From Mytilus californianus (Eukaryota; Mollusca; Bivalvia; Mytilida; Mytilidae), in assembly GCF_021869535.1 (NCBI RefSeq), contig NW_026262734.1, positions 91,765,285-91,829,284 of the forward strand: DNA of 64,000 bases. Reading direction: 5' to 3'. The position numbers were made by a program, and so were the translations under genes. Positions 55,901 through 63,674 of the stretch are shown one piece after another. The notes beneath the pieces were generated by a model. It made no database searches and was not told the origin of the DNA. It was given only the letters and a program-made list of their open reading frames with translations. Every line of letters begins with the position of its first letter. Position 1 is the first letter of the stretch.

Positions 55901-58900
55901 CTAGTACATGTATGCAAGTGCATTTTGATACAGTTTTTAAAAAAAACATGTAATATTCTACCGTAGAAACTCGCCTAATAGTCGATCCTACTATAAGTCG
56001 GGGGCCCTTTTCAGCTCCAAATTCTAAGGATTTAGTCTTGACCCTCGTATAAGTCGGACAAAATTTGGGCATTTTTTTTTCAGCTGACAGTAACTGAACG
56101 CCGGTAAAACCAATGCAAATCCAGGAATAATATTCATTTCTGCATTAATGTTTGTTTGGTTTGAATTTAGTTGATGCTCATCATGATAATTTATATTGCT
56201 GTTAATAATAAAGATGTATTCATTTCTCTTGTTTTGTTCACTGTTTAAATGTTAGATTAGCCATGTGTTGTTTACGTAATGCATCAATGATTTTGTAGGG
56301 TATGACTAACAACCTATTGTTTGAGAAAAGAGAATATAAACTAATATGAACCTGAAAAATTTAAAGTCAATCAACACTTGATGAAAATATTTTTCACAGA
56401 ATACATAACTCGGTGTTAAATGAGCATGTACACTTCATAATTCTTATTATATTGTGATGATTAAAGGATTAAAAAAATTAAGTGAAGCTAATCAATATAT
56501 TAAAATAACTAACTCCAACTCATTAGTGTCATCTGTTTACCTATCACTGATAGTTTTCACACCTTTAGTAAATACAACTCTTTGTCTCTTAATTGGGGTT
56601 ATGAATGGATTATATTGGTTTGTCAATCAATTTTGTAATTTTTGTTTACCTGAGACACTTTCATGAATAATATTTTGATTTTGGGAATGAATCTTAAAAT
56701 TATTTTTTGATTATTATATGATTTATAAGCATTGAATTGATATCATGATATCACAATAATGACACAATAACTCCGCTGAAAAAATCCTTTCACATATTTG
56801 GTATATTGTTATCTCCTTTTCATTTTTGGTTCTTGGCTCTTCTTTTGGGTTTATAGGAAAACCATGTGACCATGAAAATCAATACACAAACCGGAAACAG
56901 TAGAATTTCAACACGAATTTGCAGAAAATGTTTACCAAAGAACAAATAAAACACAAAGACAGTATTGTAGTCATTTATTTTCAACAAAAACTTTTGATTT
57001 ATTGATTTATGTAGGTTTGGCAATCAAAAACGTAGTTTTGACAAGGAAATTCACTCCTGACCACTTTTCTCAAGCTTGGATTTTTCCTCTGGTCGCTAGA
57101 TCTCGTCTATTAGTCGGCCCCCCTCTCTGGATTATGAATTTTACTCCCAATTTTCCGACTAATAAGCGAGTAGGAACGGTAATACACACATAGTTATTAG
57201 ATTCAATTGTGTGTCTACTAAGGTTATAATCTTATGATTAGTAAGAATATAATATATTCAAAGCTGAATTGTATTGTCTTTGCATATGTAAAAACACAAA
57301 ATCACCTCTTCGTCTCGCCAGTCCTTTGTAGTGATGCTTTTCGTCTGCAGAAATCATTATATCATCTAAAATATTCAGCTTTCTCAAACTATCTATTGTA
57401 TATCCACGGTAACCAGCTATTAACTGAATTGAACAAAAAATTAAAATTCATAAATACCATAACTGCAGTAAAATTATTTTCAAAATAATCACATATCCAT
57501 ACACGTGTATTACTACAAAAAATTACTATGTCTCAAAAATGTGATTAAGGTTATGTTGTTTGGATCAGACTTAACGATTTTAAAACTGATGCTAAACAAA
57601 TGTGAAGTTCTCTTTAGGGAGAAGACTCCAGTTTAGGGAAGAAAACTCTTAAAATCAGTAATGTGTTCTTAAAATCAGTAATGTGTTCTTATATTCAGTA
57701 ATGTGTTCTTATATTCAGTAATGTGTTCTTATAATTAGTAATTTGTTCTTATAATCAGTAGTGTATTCTTATAATAAGTGATGTGTTCTTAAAATCAGTA
57801 ATGTGTTCTTAAAATCAGTACAATAATGTGTTCTTAAAATCAGTAATGGGTTCTTAGAGTCAGTAACATGTTCTTAAAATCAGTAATGTGTTCTTAATTT
57901 CATTATTGTTATCTTAAAATCAGTAATGTGTTCTTAAAATCAATAATGTGTTCTTAAAATCAATAATGTGTTCTTAAAATCAGTAATGTGTTCTTAAAAT
58001 CAATAATGTTTCTTAAAATCAGTAATGTGTTCTTAAAATCAATAATGTGTTCCTGTAATCAGTAATGTGTTCCTTAAATCATTAATGTGCTTGTAATAGG
58101 CAGATTCATGAAACCTTTTCATTATATGAATCAGGAGATGTAGTATGATTGCCAATGAGACAATATCGACCACAGACCAAATGACATTGTGTCCCAAGCT
58201 TTCTTATGAGCATTCTTGTGAAACAGAATGAAAATAATCTGTGTTAATTGGTAGCTTATAATGTATTTATAAAAATGGTTGATAAAAATGGTCCAGTGAA
58301 TTTTAAGAGTTACCGTATGTCCATTTACGTCTACCTCCTTAATTTCATAATTTGGAACATGTAAAACTCCAATAATACATAGAGCAGTTTATGTTACAAT
58401 TGTACTATGCACTTATGTTACTTGGAATATAAGCTTTAACTTACTGCTAATGGATTGCCTTGCAATATCAAATTCCGTAACTTTGGTAATGTCCCAAGCT
58501 TTCTTATAACATCTAGCAAATCACTTAAATTGTTATGACTGAGATCCAAAGACAAAAGATTTGGCCTGAAATATAATGACATGTTTAAGATTAGTTTTCT
58601 GCTAAATGATTATTCATTTTCTGTTTATTCTAAACTGTTGTCATATTCCAGAAATATAGAATACAAAAAATGTTTGAGACTTTACAGTATGCTAGCATAT
58701 TCTTTAGAAAACCAAAAAACAATAAGACACATTCTAAAATAGATCATATTAGTTTTCTTATTTCACATAAATTTTATAGGTGAAAGTAAATGCTAAATGG
58801 AAACTGTTTTGGTTACCTGGTTACCATCACATGACAATACAATATAGGAATTTGAAATATGTGTATTTTGGATTAAAATAAGGTAAACACTTATATTATT

Positions 58901-61900
58901 AAATGGACTGCATTAGCAAAAATGGAATAACACGCTTTAAATCAGGTGAATTATAAATAAGTCCACATATGATTAAAGATTTAAGGCACTACAAACCCAC
59001 AGTCATGTATAAATGAGAAATGCTGATGCAATCAAGCTAAAAAAGGAGGTAACCTTAATTGATTGGTAAATAAATAAGAGAAATGATTTTTCAATAGTAA
59101 TTGAATTCTATAGAGGATATTTTTTCCTATCTATAAAATATGTGTATTTGAATACAGACTTGGAAGGCTGTACGGATGCCTATAATTGCTTACATTCACT
59201 TCATTTGAACTTTGGTGGATAGTTGTCTCATTGGCAATCATACCACATCTCCTTATTTTTATATTGGTAAGCATAAGACAGGAATAACTTACCAATAATC
59301 ACCTGTCAGATAATCTCCCATAAAGGATATTTTGTTCATTCCAAGTCCCAGATGAATTAGTAATGGTGGTCTGACGCACAGGGCTGACAAATCGCTGATT
59401 TGATTTGCACATAATTCTAGTACCTAAGATGAACAAAAAAAAATCATAGAAATAATTAAGGTTACTTTTAACAAATTTGACACTTAAACCAATTTCTTTT
59501 TATTTATTGACAATTTTTATAAAATCACAAAAAAATATAATTTCACCTCCAATTTTGCTACACTAAGATTAAAACTTTCTTTTAAAAATGTATCTTAAAC
59601 CAATATTTCATAGAAATTTTGAAAATACATGAAAGCCTGATATTTGCCATAAATTATAAGTTACCTTTTATACAAATAAGGAGGAAGGCACAAATCAAAA
59701 GTGATTAAAGGGGAGCTAAATCAATATTATTCATTTTAGGTATTTGGACCATATTCTAAAAAGGCCACAATTTTCACTCAAAGAAAACATGATAAATGGC
59801 AAAAATCTGAAAAAAACATGGAAACAGTATTCATGTGAGAAATTTGTGTAGCAGATTTTAACATATTTATGACTTATTCACCTGTAATGTAAAAAAAATT
59901 TAATTTAATAACTTGATGACTTGATGGTTCTAATTTTTTTAATCAACCATCGTAGTAGTAAAATATTTCTTTTTTTTTCAATCAGAAATATTATACCTTC
60001 AAGCTTTGATTGTGTAAAGGATGATAGGCACTTAACAACATATATGATAGAAATTTCTTAAATTTGATTGAAAAATGGATAAATGGTGATACAGTCAAAA
60101 TTTAATTAGAAAAAGATAAAGAGGTTGCTATTCTTTCTTGATGAAAGTTTTAAGTGTTAATTGTTATGAGTTTGTTTACTTACTCGTAAAGACAGAGGAA
60201 GATTTTTGGTGTTTACTGTTACAAGCTTGTTGGCACTTAAGGTCAGTTCTTCTAAATTTCTAAACTTTAATAGTTCTTTGTCTACTTCTGCAACCTAGAA
60301 AATAAATAAACAAAAATTAACACAAAATTAGACACACAAAATCCAATACAATATCACCTTCAAGAGAAGCCCAGGGTATAGAAATTTAATCCAGTTTCTC
60401 TAACCAAGGTTAAGGGGTCCCATAGTTGTGTGATATGTCATATCCAGTAAAAAATATGTAACTTGTTAATAAAAGATGATTTCCAGTGAACAAAATTCAA
60501 TTAAAAGTAAGAAACATAATTCATTTTTTCCCACTTTGGTCAAATTTCACATCGAAACACACCTTTGTGACCAAAATAATTTGCAGAATTTATTAAAACA
60601 TCAAAATCAAGTATCCATGAAATAAGATTTTTCCAAAAAATGAAAATAAATGAATTCATAGTTTTACATAATATTTTAAATAAAACAAAAATATGTTGTA
60701 AATGAGACAGCAACCCATCAACACAAAAACAAAAAAGTTTACATTGAGCTAAAAAAAATGAATTATAATCTTTACAGCAAACACACAGAACCTGTGGTCT
60801 TGTTCTAACTTACTTGTTTATCTACAATTCTTAAAGTCTTAAAATGACTAAGTATAAAATTATCATCTATTAGCCATGGTGATTTGACAGCAATTTCTCT
60901 CAACTGCTTTGCTTCCTCACTCCAGCTGTAATCCAAATTCCATGGTGATAGCTTTGATCCAACATATTCTTGTAACGTTTCAGTCTTTTCATGTTCAGCC
61001 CCAAAATCTATAAATGTAAAATAAAATATGAAAAATATGGAAAAATGCTGAATAACTGAGTCATAATTGCCCCTTTGAGTGCTCTTTCGTTTACGATGAC
61101 AATCAAAGGATTCTTTTCCAGGCTTGCAGTCTTCACACCTAAATTTTCAAAGCATAAGCCAGGGATCTGTTCATTCTGAAATCCTCAGGCCCAAATGGAA
61201 TTTTATAGGCCCAAATTCTGAACAGTCAGCTGGAGTAAATAAATGTACTGAAAAAACTGACCATATCATTTACATTGGTGGCAGTTCGTTTACACTAAAG
61301 GCTGGTACACTCCCTTGAAACATAATAATATCTGGGTCAAAAAGACAAAGGACAGGGGACAAGTCTAATTTACACTACAGCTCAGGTGTGTATTTTATCA
61401 TATCCACCTCCCCAACTTGTCAATATAGTTAAGGAGAAGTGTTATGATTGCCAATGGGACAACTATACACCAGAGACCAAAGGACGAGGATGTATAGAAA
61501 GCCCATTCAGAATAAAAATAGGGCTGTAAAAATTTTGAATATAAAAGCTTAAATAATTCTTTAATAGGTATTTTATGTTTAAGTCTAACATTTATGATGA
61601 AAGAAAATTGCATGTCCCCTCCAAGGATTAGTGCAGGTGACCATCTTAAAAGTTTTGTCAACTCTCTTCTGATTCCCACCATGGATTGATGGAAATTAGA
61701 AAATTCACCTCAGACCAAAAACAAATATATGCCTATTTTCTGTCTCCTGACCAACCCTAAGTTTAATTTCCGACCCGAAAACATCTTATTGCCTTTCCAA
61801 AAAATAATTCAAGAAAAAGCGTAATATGAGTCATTGACTACAAATCCTATTTCCACTGTACTATCGATTTAAATTTGTAAGAAGGTTGACGAATATTGAA

Positions 61901-63614
61901 TGTAAAACTTGTCAACATTGAAAATTATAAACGTAACAACATGCATGCGCAAAGTATGTGCATAAGTATAAAACAGGATATCTATCTGAGAAAACATGCT
62001 GGTTTTCAAGATTTTGTTAATATGCAAAAAAAAGTAGAATCCTGATGAACTGACCCGTTTCTTTTATAATGTTTGGAGGCAGGAAACAGACATTTATTTT
62101 TTATTTTGCCTCAGATGTAGAGTTAGGAAATATAAATACCTTTGAGTGTTATGGAATATTTGCTTTCAACATCGTCTTTTGTTTTTAGTTTTTTAAGATT
62201 TTTAGTCTTTGTTTCTCTCTGAAAAAGAACAAAAATAGCATTAGAACATCAATATTAAACCTGATAAAATTAAAAGATGTTATTGTGGATGAATAAAATA
62301 TATGCGTTCAAAAATAACAACAAACCCTAAAAAACAATCTGTCTTCAATAAAAGAAACCTGTCCACCCAGAGTCCCTTAAAAATCAATTGCGATTGAATT
62401 CAATATACAAATCTGTCACTAGCTGACATCAAAGTCTAAACTGGTCAAATATAGTATACAATGACATTTATGAAATCTGGGGACATTGACAAAAATGTGT
62501 CAGGACTGAACTGATCTGTGATTCCTCAACTCTCCCACTTTTATATCTTGGTCAGCAGAATTACAAAAGTTACAAAAAACATCACTTCAGAAAAATTTTA
62601 GCCCTAGGTCAAAATATGTGGACATGTGTATTCCAAACTGGCAAAATTCAATGACAAGGAAAACAATATTAAAAAGTATTGTATCAATGAATACAAACTA
62701 AGTTCTGAAAGGTTTAAATGTCAATGAGCTTTTTATCTAATTGCATCACCAAAAGTGACTTATCATAAGTGGAGCAGGAGCTGCCTACCCTTCAAGAGAA
62801 CCTTAGTTATCCCTAGTTTTGTTCAAAATATATTTGTGTTGCCTTTTATTTCTTAATGTTAGTCATTAGTGCTATATTTTGATTTGGAAATTTTTCTTTT
62901 TCTTTTAAACTATCACATTCAGTAAAGTGTATCTTATTAAGGGTTACAGAACTTGCAATGAGCATGCACTGATCGTTTATGAATTTGGCGAATCCAAGGA
63001 TTAGACAAGAGACTATAATCAATAAATATGAGGCAGGTGCTAAGTAATGAGATCCAGAAGATTATTGGTGAATTCTTATTAATATTGTTTTATTTAACAT
63101 CACACTTTTAGGCAATCAGATACAAATTAGTGCAAGCATTAGGAGGAAATCATGTGCTCCTTTATGTTTTATCTCAGCCATGTTATTTAAGGACTTTATA
63201 CATCATTGCGGTTTTGACCCAAATGGGCCTTTCCTCCATTAGTGTTCCCTTTAGGAGCAAATCACTAGAGAAGCAGAAAAAAACAACCCTTCTACAGTAT
63301 CTGAGTTTGGATGTGCTCGCCTTACTCAACCTACAGTTTTCTGTGTTATGTTTTGCTGACTGCTTGTCTTTCTTAAGTATTTATTTTGGACATAGTGCTG
63401 CCTGGTTTTTTTTTTTTGTCTTATGGTTTATGATTGCCCTTGGTATCTCTACTTCTCTCTTTTTGAAACCATATAATATCATATAGAGTTAAAAAATGCA
63501 TTTAAACATTGTTCCTACCCAAGATCCACCTCCACACGGAAATTCTTTCAAACACAACGTTCTCAGTTGTGTTTCAAATGCATAAAATGCACGGTTTGGC
63601 TCTACAGTTGTCAT
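31754..63614 (-). CDS. LRRC43: Leucine-rich repeat-containing protein 43, 22 reconstructed coding exons, 838 aa
   Basis: The exons listed separately join in one open frame. The first exon ends in LCLKEFPCGGGSW, which matches vertebrate LRRC43 (LCLREFPCGAGSW) from memory. Residues 59-123 include FKTLRIVDK. Residues 124-244 carry leucine-rich repeats of the form LxxLxLxxN (LEELTLSANKL, LSLDLSHNNL, LILQGNPL). Residues 245-371 continue with GYRGYTIDSL and GYIKGVPMP. Residues 426-515 end with GPWSEDI and the conserved helix before a K-rich linker. Exon 15 (PLEEFLEGEYEFKTVF) and exon 22 (PLEVEVKVRLHHWKTAIDSL) match the vertebrate C-terminal half. Vertebrate LRRC43 has about 650 aa; the extra length lies in exons 13-21. 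It has no signal peptide or membrane segment. Its molecular role is not established; I recall links with ciliated cells and offer that only as background. Exon borders are predictions without transcripts. Confidence 0.9.
31981..33854. other. LRRC43 intron 21, distal part
   Basis: AT-rich. A TA/TACATG microsatellite lies at about 32193-32246. No gene or element recognised. Confidence 0.45.
33855..34030. repeat. GC-rich dispersed repeat with poly-C tract
   Basis: TTCAGGGGGGCCCTGGGAGG, AGCGGGCCCCCCTTAGGTCA and a C run at about 33976-33994 stand out from AT-rich intron 21. It ends with GGATCTGCCACTG, a motif I recall from mussel repeats. Confidence 0.6.
34364..34474 (-). CDS. LRRC43: LRRC43 exon 21, GC donor or alternative last exon
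   Basis: The acceptor ATTTTCAG opens a frame rich in K and S (ASVNSNKKDSAKSSTKSV). No GT donor in phase 1 precedes the in-frame stop (TGA at 34344-34346). A GC donor, AAAG/GCAATA, at 34363 gives 111 bases in phase 1 and fits exon 22. Alternatively the exon runs to the TGA and makes a shorter isoform. Confidence 0.55.
34475..35832. other. LRRC43 intron 20
   Basis: AT-rich, with a poly-A tract near 35471-35487 and a short direct repeat (GGAACAATCAAT.TAGTAGAG, near 35098 and 35125). No gene. Confidence 0.45.
35833..35877 (-). CDS. LRRC43: LRRC43 exon 20
   Basis: Acceptor TTTTGTAG, donor GTGAAA, 15 codons in phase 1. It encodes ESRLSRRGSSIQGRR, with an RRGS motif of the basic-directed kinase type. 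Confidence 0.7.
36775..37032 (-). mobile_element. tRNA-derived SINE
   Basis: On the minus strand a tRNA-like head starts near 37032 with a box A (TGGCCTAGTGG) and a box B-like AGTTCGAATCC near 36955. A body follows with GGGCACTCCGACTTCCTCCA, a block I associate with mollusc SINE central domains (memory). The 3' tail is built of AATCAATTAACC-like repeats. It lies in LRRC43 intron 19 (35878-37894). The tRNA-like head does not fold into a functional tRNA that I can support. Confidence 0.78.
37895..37933 (-). CDS. LRRC43: LRRC43 exon 19
   Basis: Acceptor CTTTACAG, donor GTGACC, 13 codons in phase 1. It encodes AGRSSRNTSAGSK, closely resembling part of exon 18 (SSRNS). Confidence 0.7.
38584..38664 (-). 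CDS. LRRC43: LRRC43 exon 18
   Basis: Acceptor TTTTTAAAG, donor GTATGA, 27 codons in phase 1. It is serine-rich: EISSRNSQLSSKPSSAKSS. Confidence 0.75.
39230..39300 (+). repeat. Short dispersed repeat end
   Basis: TGGGTTGCTGTCTCATTGAC followed by a CACATATACCCC-type stretch, a variant of the mussel repeat terminus. Confidence 0.4.
39785..40170. repeat. Two adjoining mollusc repeat fragments
   Basis: 39789-39952 reads, on the minus strand, CAGGCCCGTAGCGAGGAATT then TCCAAGGGGGGTTACG, a repeat I recall from mollusc genomes. 39955-40170 is the 3' part of the dispersed mussel repeat (GGGCCTTTTATAGCTTACTA, GTTGTCTCATTGGCAATCAT). The 70-aa minus frame here is inside the first. Confidence 0.7.
40295..40624. 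mobile_element. MITE-like element, about 330 bp, with TTAA at both ends
   Basis: TTAAGGATGTTCGCTCCA at the left and AGTAGCAAACATCCTTAA at the right are inverted with a few mismatches. Flanking TTAA suggests piggyBac-type target use (inference). It lies in intron 17 (38665-41753). Confidence 0.65.
40630..41753. other. LRRC43 intron 17, part
   Basis: Only a short TA microsatellite near 40660-40690 and poly-A tracts were seen. No gene. Confidence 0.45.
41754..41765 (-). CDS. LRRC43: LRRC43 exon 17, candidate 12-base microexon
   Basis: ATGATAGATCAG lies between the acceptor TTCTTACAG and the donor GTATAAAC. In phase 1 it adds D-D-R-S without a frame change. Only splice sites and phase support it. 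Confidence 0.45.
42060..42123 (-). CDS. LRRC43: LRRC43 exon 16
   Basis: Acceptor TTTTTAG, donor GTAATT. It is lysine-rich (DGKKDKDKKNKPGSSKK) and is the first exon to leave phase 1. All later exons use that phase. Confidence 0.75.
42235..42446. mobile_element. MITE with terminal inverted repeats, about 210 bp
   Basis: ACTGTAAATTCAGAAATTAT then TGCA at the left is answered by TGCAATAATTTACAGTA at the right. It is the same family as the element at 47635. It lies in intron 15 (42124-42776) between exons 15 and 16. Confidence 0.75.
42777..42995 (-). CDS. LRRC43: LRRC43 exon 15 (73 codons)
   Basis: Acceptor TCTACAG, donor GTTTGT. It opens with a lysine-rich stretch, then PPSYTTLANFHIPLEEFLEG and EYEFKTVFKKDG, aligning with the vertebrate 'LGRGLVILEPLLAGE' region. 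Confidence 0.9.
42996..44777. other. LRRC43 intron 14
   Basis: AT-rich. GATTAAGGATGTACTTAGGT near 43500 may be one end of an element like that at 40295, but no partner was found. A repeat-end motif lies near 43805 (GGGGTGCTGTCCCATTGATG). Short copies of ACTGCCAACA-type sequence occur near 44165-44235. Confidence 0.4.
44778..44882 (-). CDS. LRRC43: LRRC43 exon 14, possible alternative copy B
   Basis: Acceptor GTTGCAG, donor GTAAGA, 35 codons in phase 0. It begins VLCTPADETPDL and ends in a K/D/E-rich run. Either exon 13 or 14, or both, can follow exon 12 without a frame change. Confidence 0.8.
45519..45587 (-). CDS. LRRC43: LRRC43 exon 13, possible alternative copy A
   Basis: Acceptor AAACCAG, donor GTCAAT, 23 codons in phase 0. 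It begins VHCTPDST and ends AKDKK. It resembles exon 14 in its first five residues and in its lysine-rich end. Confidence 0.72.
45588..46476. other. LRRC43 intron 12, proximal part
   Basis: No repeat or gene recognised. Confidence 0.45.
46477..46622. repeat. Minisatellite, about 40-46-bp unit, four copies
   Basis: GACAAGGAATGAAAGATGAA recurs four times with AT-rich spacers in intron 12. It gives the minus-strand frame of 108 aa its repeated SFIPCQKLS phrases, which are not taken as coding. Confidence 0.85.
47635..47846. mobile_element. MITE with long terminal inverted repeats, about 212 bp
   Basis: ACAGTAAATTCAGAAATTAT then TGCG at the left; CGCAATAATTTCTGAATTTA then CAGT at the right is a perfect or near-perfect inverse over about 24 bases. 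It lies in intron 12 (45588-48546). Confidence 0.85.
48547..48815 (-). CDS. LRRC43: LRRC43 exon 12 (to aa 515)
   Basis: Acceptor TTCGCAG, donor GTAAGT. An acidic, low-complexity first half is followed by GPWSEDIQLNW and DDLLGLRNFFKQGMNIMVME, which aligns with the vertebrate 'KPWAEVI...VEEK' region. Confidence 0.92.
48890..49080. repeat. Diverged MITE-like segment
   Basis: ACTGTAAATACTGTTCATTT at the left and TTTGCAATATGAAAAACATC at the right resemble the elements at 47635 and 54645, but the inverted ends are weak. Confidence 0.3.
49126..50163. mobile_element. Tentative 1-kb inverted-repeat element
   Basis: ATCAAGGGTCGGGAAATGGT at the left and the reverse of CTAATTTCCGGATCCTTGTT at the right match at about two thirds of positions. 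It lies in intron 11 (48816-50775). No transposase frame. Alignment by eye only. Confidence 0.3.
50531..50713. mobile_element. Short inverted-repeat element, 183 bp
   Basis: ATGAGGGTCTGGGTAGAG at the left and CTCTATCCAGACCCTCAT at the right are complementary except for one base. The 104-aa minus frame through it is a hydrophobic by-product. Confidence 0.7.
50776..50890 (-). CDS. LRRC43: LRRC43 exon 11
   Basis: Acceptor ACTTCAG, donor GTAATT. It encodes an acidic stretch (AEMEEETDMSFTET) and leaves phase 1, matching exon 12. Confidence 0.78.
50961..51032. repeat. Three perfect copies of a 24-bp unit
   Basis: GTGAAGGTCAATATTATTGT followed by ATTT is repeated three times without change, in intron 10 just before exon 11. 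Confidence 0.95.
52040..52275. repeat. Pyrimidine-rich (CCCT-type) tract
   Basis: About 235 bp are dominated by C and T (CCCCCTCCCCTACCCTACTC and similar). On the gene's strand it is purine-rich. The two plus-strand frames of 66 and 71 aa here are low-complexity by-products. Confidence 0.75.
52325..52700. repeat. Mollusc-type dispersed repeat fragment
   Basis: Phrases such as GTACTAAGTTTCAAATAGGT and TTGAACTGAGTTTCAAGTTG, ending in a GGGACGAACAAATG / GGATGGACAAAC tail, have the form of a common mollusc repeat. Two related halves are visible (around 52380 and 52545). It lies in intron 10 (50891-52810). Confidence 0.55.
52811..52858 (-). CDS. LRRC43: LRRC43 exon 10 (16 codons)
   Basis: Acceptor TGTTCAG, donor GTGAAT. 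It encodes NGTILKSKSKTKNGKK in phase 0. Because it is short and lysine-rich, support comes mainly from the splice sites and frame. Confidence 0.65.
53045..53345. repeat. Minisatellite, 26-bp unit, about 11-12 copies
   Basis: GTGACTGTTTATATGTATGT followed by AGCTTT repeats with C/A and T/A variants. It lies in intron 9. Confidence 0.92.
53745..53955. mobile_element. MITE-like inverted-repeat element, about 210 bp
   Basis: ACTGTGGATTTATTTATTTT then CATGGGTACCAG at the left; the right end TGGTATCCCATGAATAATAA then ATTCACAGT is its inverted counterpart. It lies in intron 9 (52859-54012). Confidence 0.65.
54013..54198 (-). CDS. LRRC43: LRRC43 exon 9 (aa 310-371)
   Basis: Acceptor ATTTTAG, donor GTAAGT, 62 codons in phase 0. 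It encodes YLVQFMFLAE followed by an acidic and proline/glycine-rich stretch. Confidence 0.88.
54645..54842. repeat. Small AT-rich inverted-repeat element (MITE-like)
   Basis: TGTGCATTTATTATTGCAAC at the left is answered by reverse motifs near 54780-54835 (TTTCGCATTTTTCACAATAT and ACAGTATTTATTCATTC). It resembles the elements at 42237, 47635 and 48890. It lies directly before exon 8. Confidence 0.4.
54858..54934 (-). CDS. LRRC43: LRRC43 exon 8 (to aa 309)
   Basis: Acceptor TTTGTAG, donor GTTAGG. It encodes EYILDEAKVTLEVGYIKGV then PMPDEIK, the counterpart of the vertebrate 'IGNIRGV' segment. Confidence 0.88.
55962..57183. mobile_element. Candidate 1.2-kb inverted-repeat element
   Basis: The left end has ACCGTAGAAACTCGCCTAAT then AGTCG; the reverse complement of the right end has ACCGTTCCTACTCGCTTATT then AGTCGG. 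Further AGTCGG-type motifs are mirrored inside each end. It has no transposase frame, so it would be non-autonomous. It sits in LRRC43 intron 7 (54935-57305). Confidence 0.55.
57306..57423 (-). CDS. LRRC43: LRRC43 exon 7
   Basis: The acceptor is ATTCAG at 57424-57425. A closer-in TAG would break the frame. It encodes LIAGYRGYTIDSLRKLNILDD, less one residue at each edge of the conserved vertebrate segment. The donor GTGATT is weak but gives the phase 1 needed by exon 8. Confidence 0.85.
57640..58095. repeat. Minisatellite, 20-bp unit, about 22 copies
   Basis: The unit TTCTTAAAATCAGTAATGTG is repeated with substitutions and small indels. It lies in LRRC43 intron 6 (57424-58444). Confidence 0.92.
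58135..58200 (-). repeat. 3'-end fragment of the dispersed mussel repeat (reversed)
   Basis: TATGATTGCCAATGAGACAA then CCACAGACCAAATGACA is the reversed terminal motif. It directly follows the minisatellite in intron 6. Confidence 0.65.
58445..58565 (-). CDS. LRRC43: LRRC43 exon 6, last LRRs (to aa 244)
   Basis: Acceptor ATTTCAG, donor GTAAGT. It completes a W codon with exon 5 and encodes LLSLDLSHNNLSDL and LRNLILQGNPLA. Confidence 0.93.
59155..59265 (+). repeat. 3'-end fragment of the dispersed mussel repeat
   Basis: AAGGCTGTACGGATGCCTAT runs on to GTTGTCTCATTGGCAATCAT, matching the last 110 bp of the element at 25100-25645. It lies in intron 5 (58566-59292). Confidence 0.75.
59293..59423 (-). 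CDS. LRRC43: LRRC43 exon 5, second and third LRRs
   Basis: Acceptor ATCTTAG, donor GTAAGT. It encodes VLELCANQISDLSAL and LLIHLGLGMNKI, and leaves phase 2. Confidence 0.92.
59424..60183. other. LRRC43 intron 4
   Basis: AT-rich. No repeat or gene recognised. Confidence 0.5.
60184..60294 (-). CDS. LRRC43: LRRC43 exon 4, first LRR (aa 124-160)
   Basis: Acceptor TTTCTAG, donor GTAAGT, exactly 37 codons. It encodes VDKELLKFRNLEELTLSANK and then NLPLSLR. Confidence 0.92.
60295..60813. other. LRRC43 intron 3
   Basis: Nothing recognised except a short reversed repeat end near 60703-60725 (ATGAGACAGCAACCCATCAA). Confidence 0.5.
60814..61007 (-). CDS. LRRC43: LRRC43 exon 3 (to aa 123)
   Basis: Acceptor TTTATAG, donor GTAAGT. 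It encodes SPWNLDYSW and FILSHFKTLRIVDKQ, the segment that precedes the LRRs in vertebrate LRRC43. Confidence 0.9.
61430..61500 (-). repeat. 3'-end fragment of the dispersed mussel repeat (reversed)
   Basis: ATGATTGCCAATGGGACAAC followed by CCAGAGACCAAA is the reverse of the terminal motif seen at 25600 and 59220. It lies in intron 2 (61008-62139), which otherwise shows nothing recognisable. Confidence 0.65.
62140..62218 (-). CDS. LRRC43: LRRC43 exon 2
   Basis: Acceptor TTTTTCAG, donor GTATTT. It encodes a lysine-rich stretch ending in SKYSITLK and leaves phase 1, which the next exon accepts. Confidence 0.82.
62219..63518. other. LRRC43 intron 1
   Basis: It contains a probable mobile-element remnant at 63150-63480. 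The rest shows no feature that I can support. Confidence 0.6.
63150..63480 (-). mobile_element. Probable remnant of a dispersed mussel element
   Basis: The minus strand reads AAACATAACACAGAAAACTG and continues with a GAGCAC..CC..CAAACTCAGA-type stretch, resembling a repeat I recall from mussel sequences. The 118-aa plus-strand frame here is its shadow. Confidence 0.4.
63519..63614 (-). CDS. LRRC43: LRRC43 exon 1 (aa 1-32)
   Basis: It begins at the ATG at 63614 and ends with TGG before the donor GTAGGA. It encodes the conserved LCLKEFPCGGGSW stretch and leaves phase 0. Confidence 0.9.
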
Positions 63615-63616
63615 TT

Positions 63617-63622
63617 TTACAT
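63617..63622 (-). promoter_or_regulatory. Minimal start-stop element ATGTAA
   Basis: ATG is followed directly by TAA, two bases before the LRRC43 start codon. Start-stop elements can stall ribosomes and lower initiation at the main start; that role is inferred here. Confidence 0.4.
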
Positions 63623-63632
63623 ATATAAAATC

Positions 63633-63674
63633 TCAAAATGTGGAAAACTTTTGGATGGCAACCAGAACGTCCAT
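63633..63674 (-). promoter_or_regulatory. Upstream ORF of 13 codons in the LRRC43 leader
   Basis: ATG at 63674 in a strong context (AAAATGG) runs 13 codons to TGA at 63633. It lies 19 bases or more before the LRRC43 ATG, and would be translated only if transcription starts upstream of it. Confidence 0.4.

Noticed and set aside
63130..63486. 118-aa hydrophobic plus-strand frame that looks like a membrane protein
   Set aside because: It lies in LRRC43 intron 1 within a probable repeat remnant; low-complexity F/W runs come from a poly-T tract.
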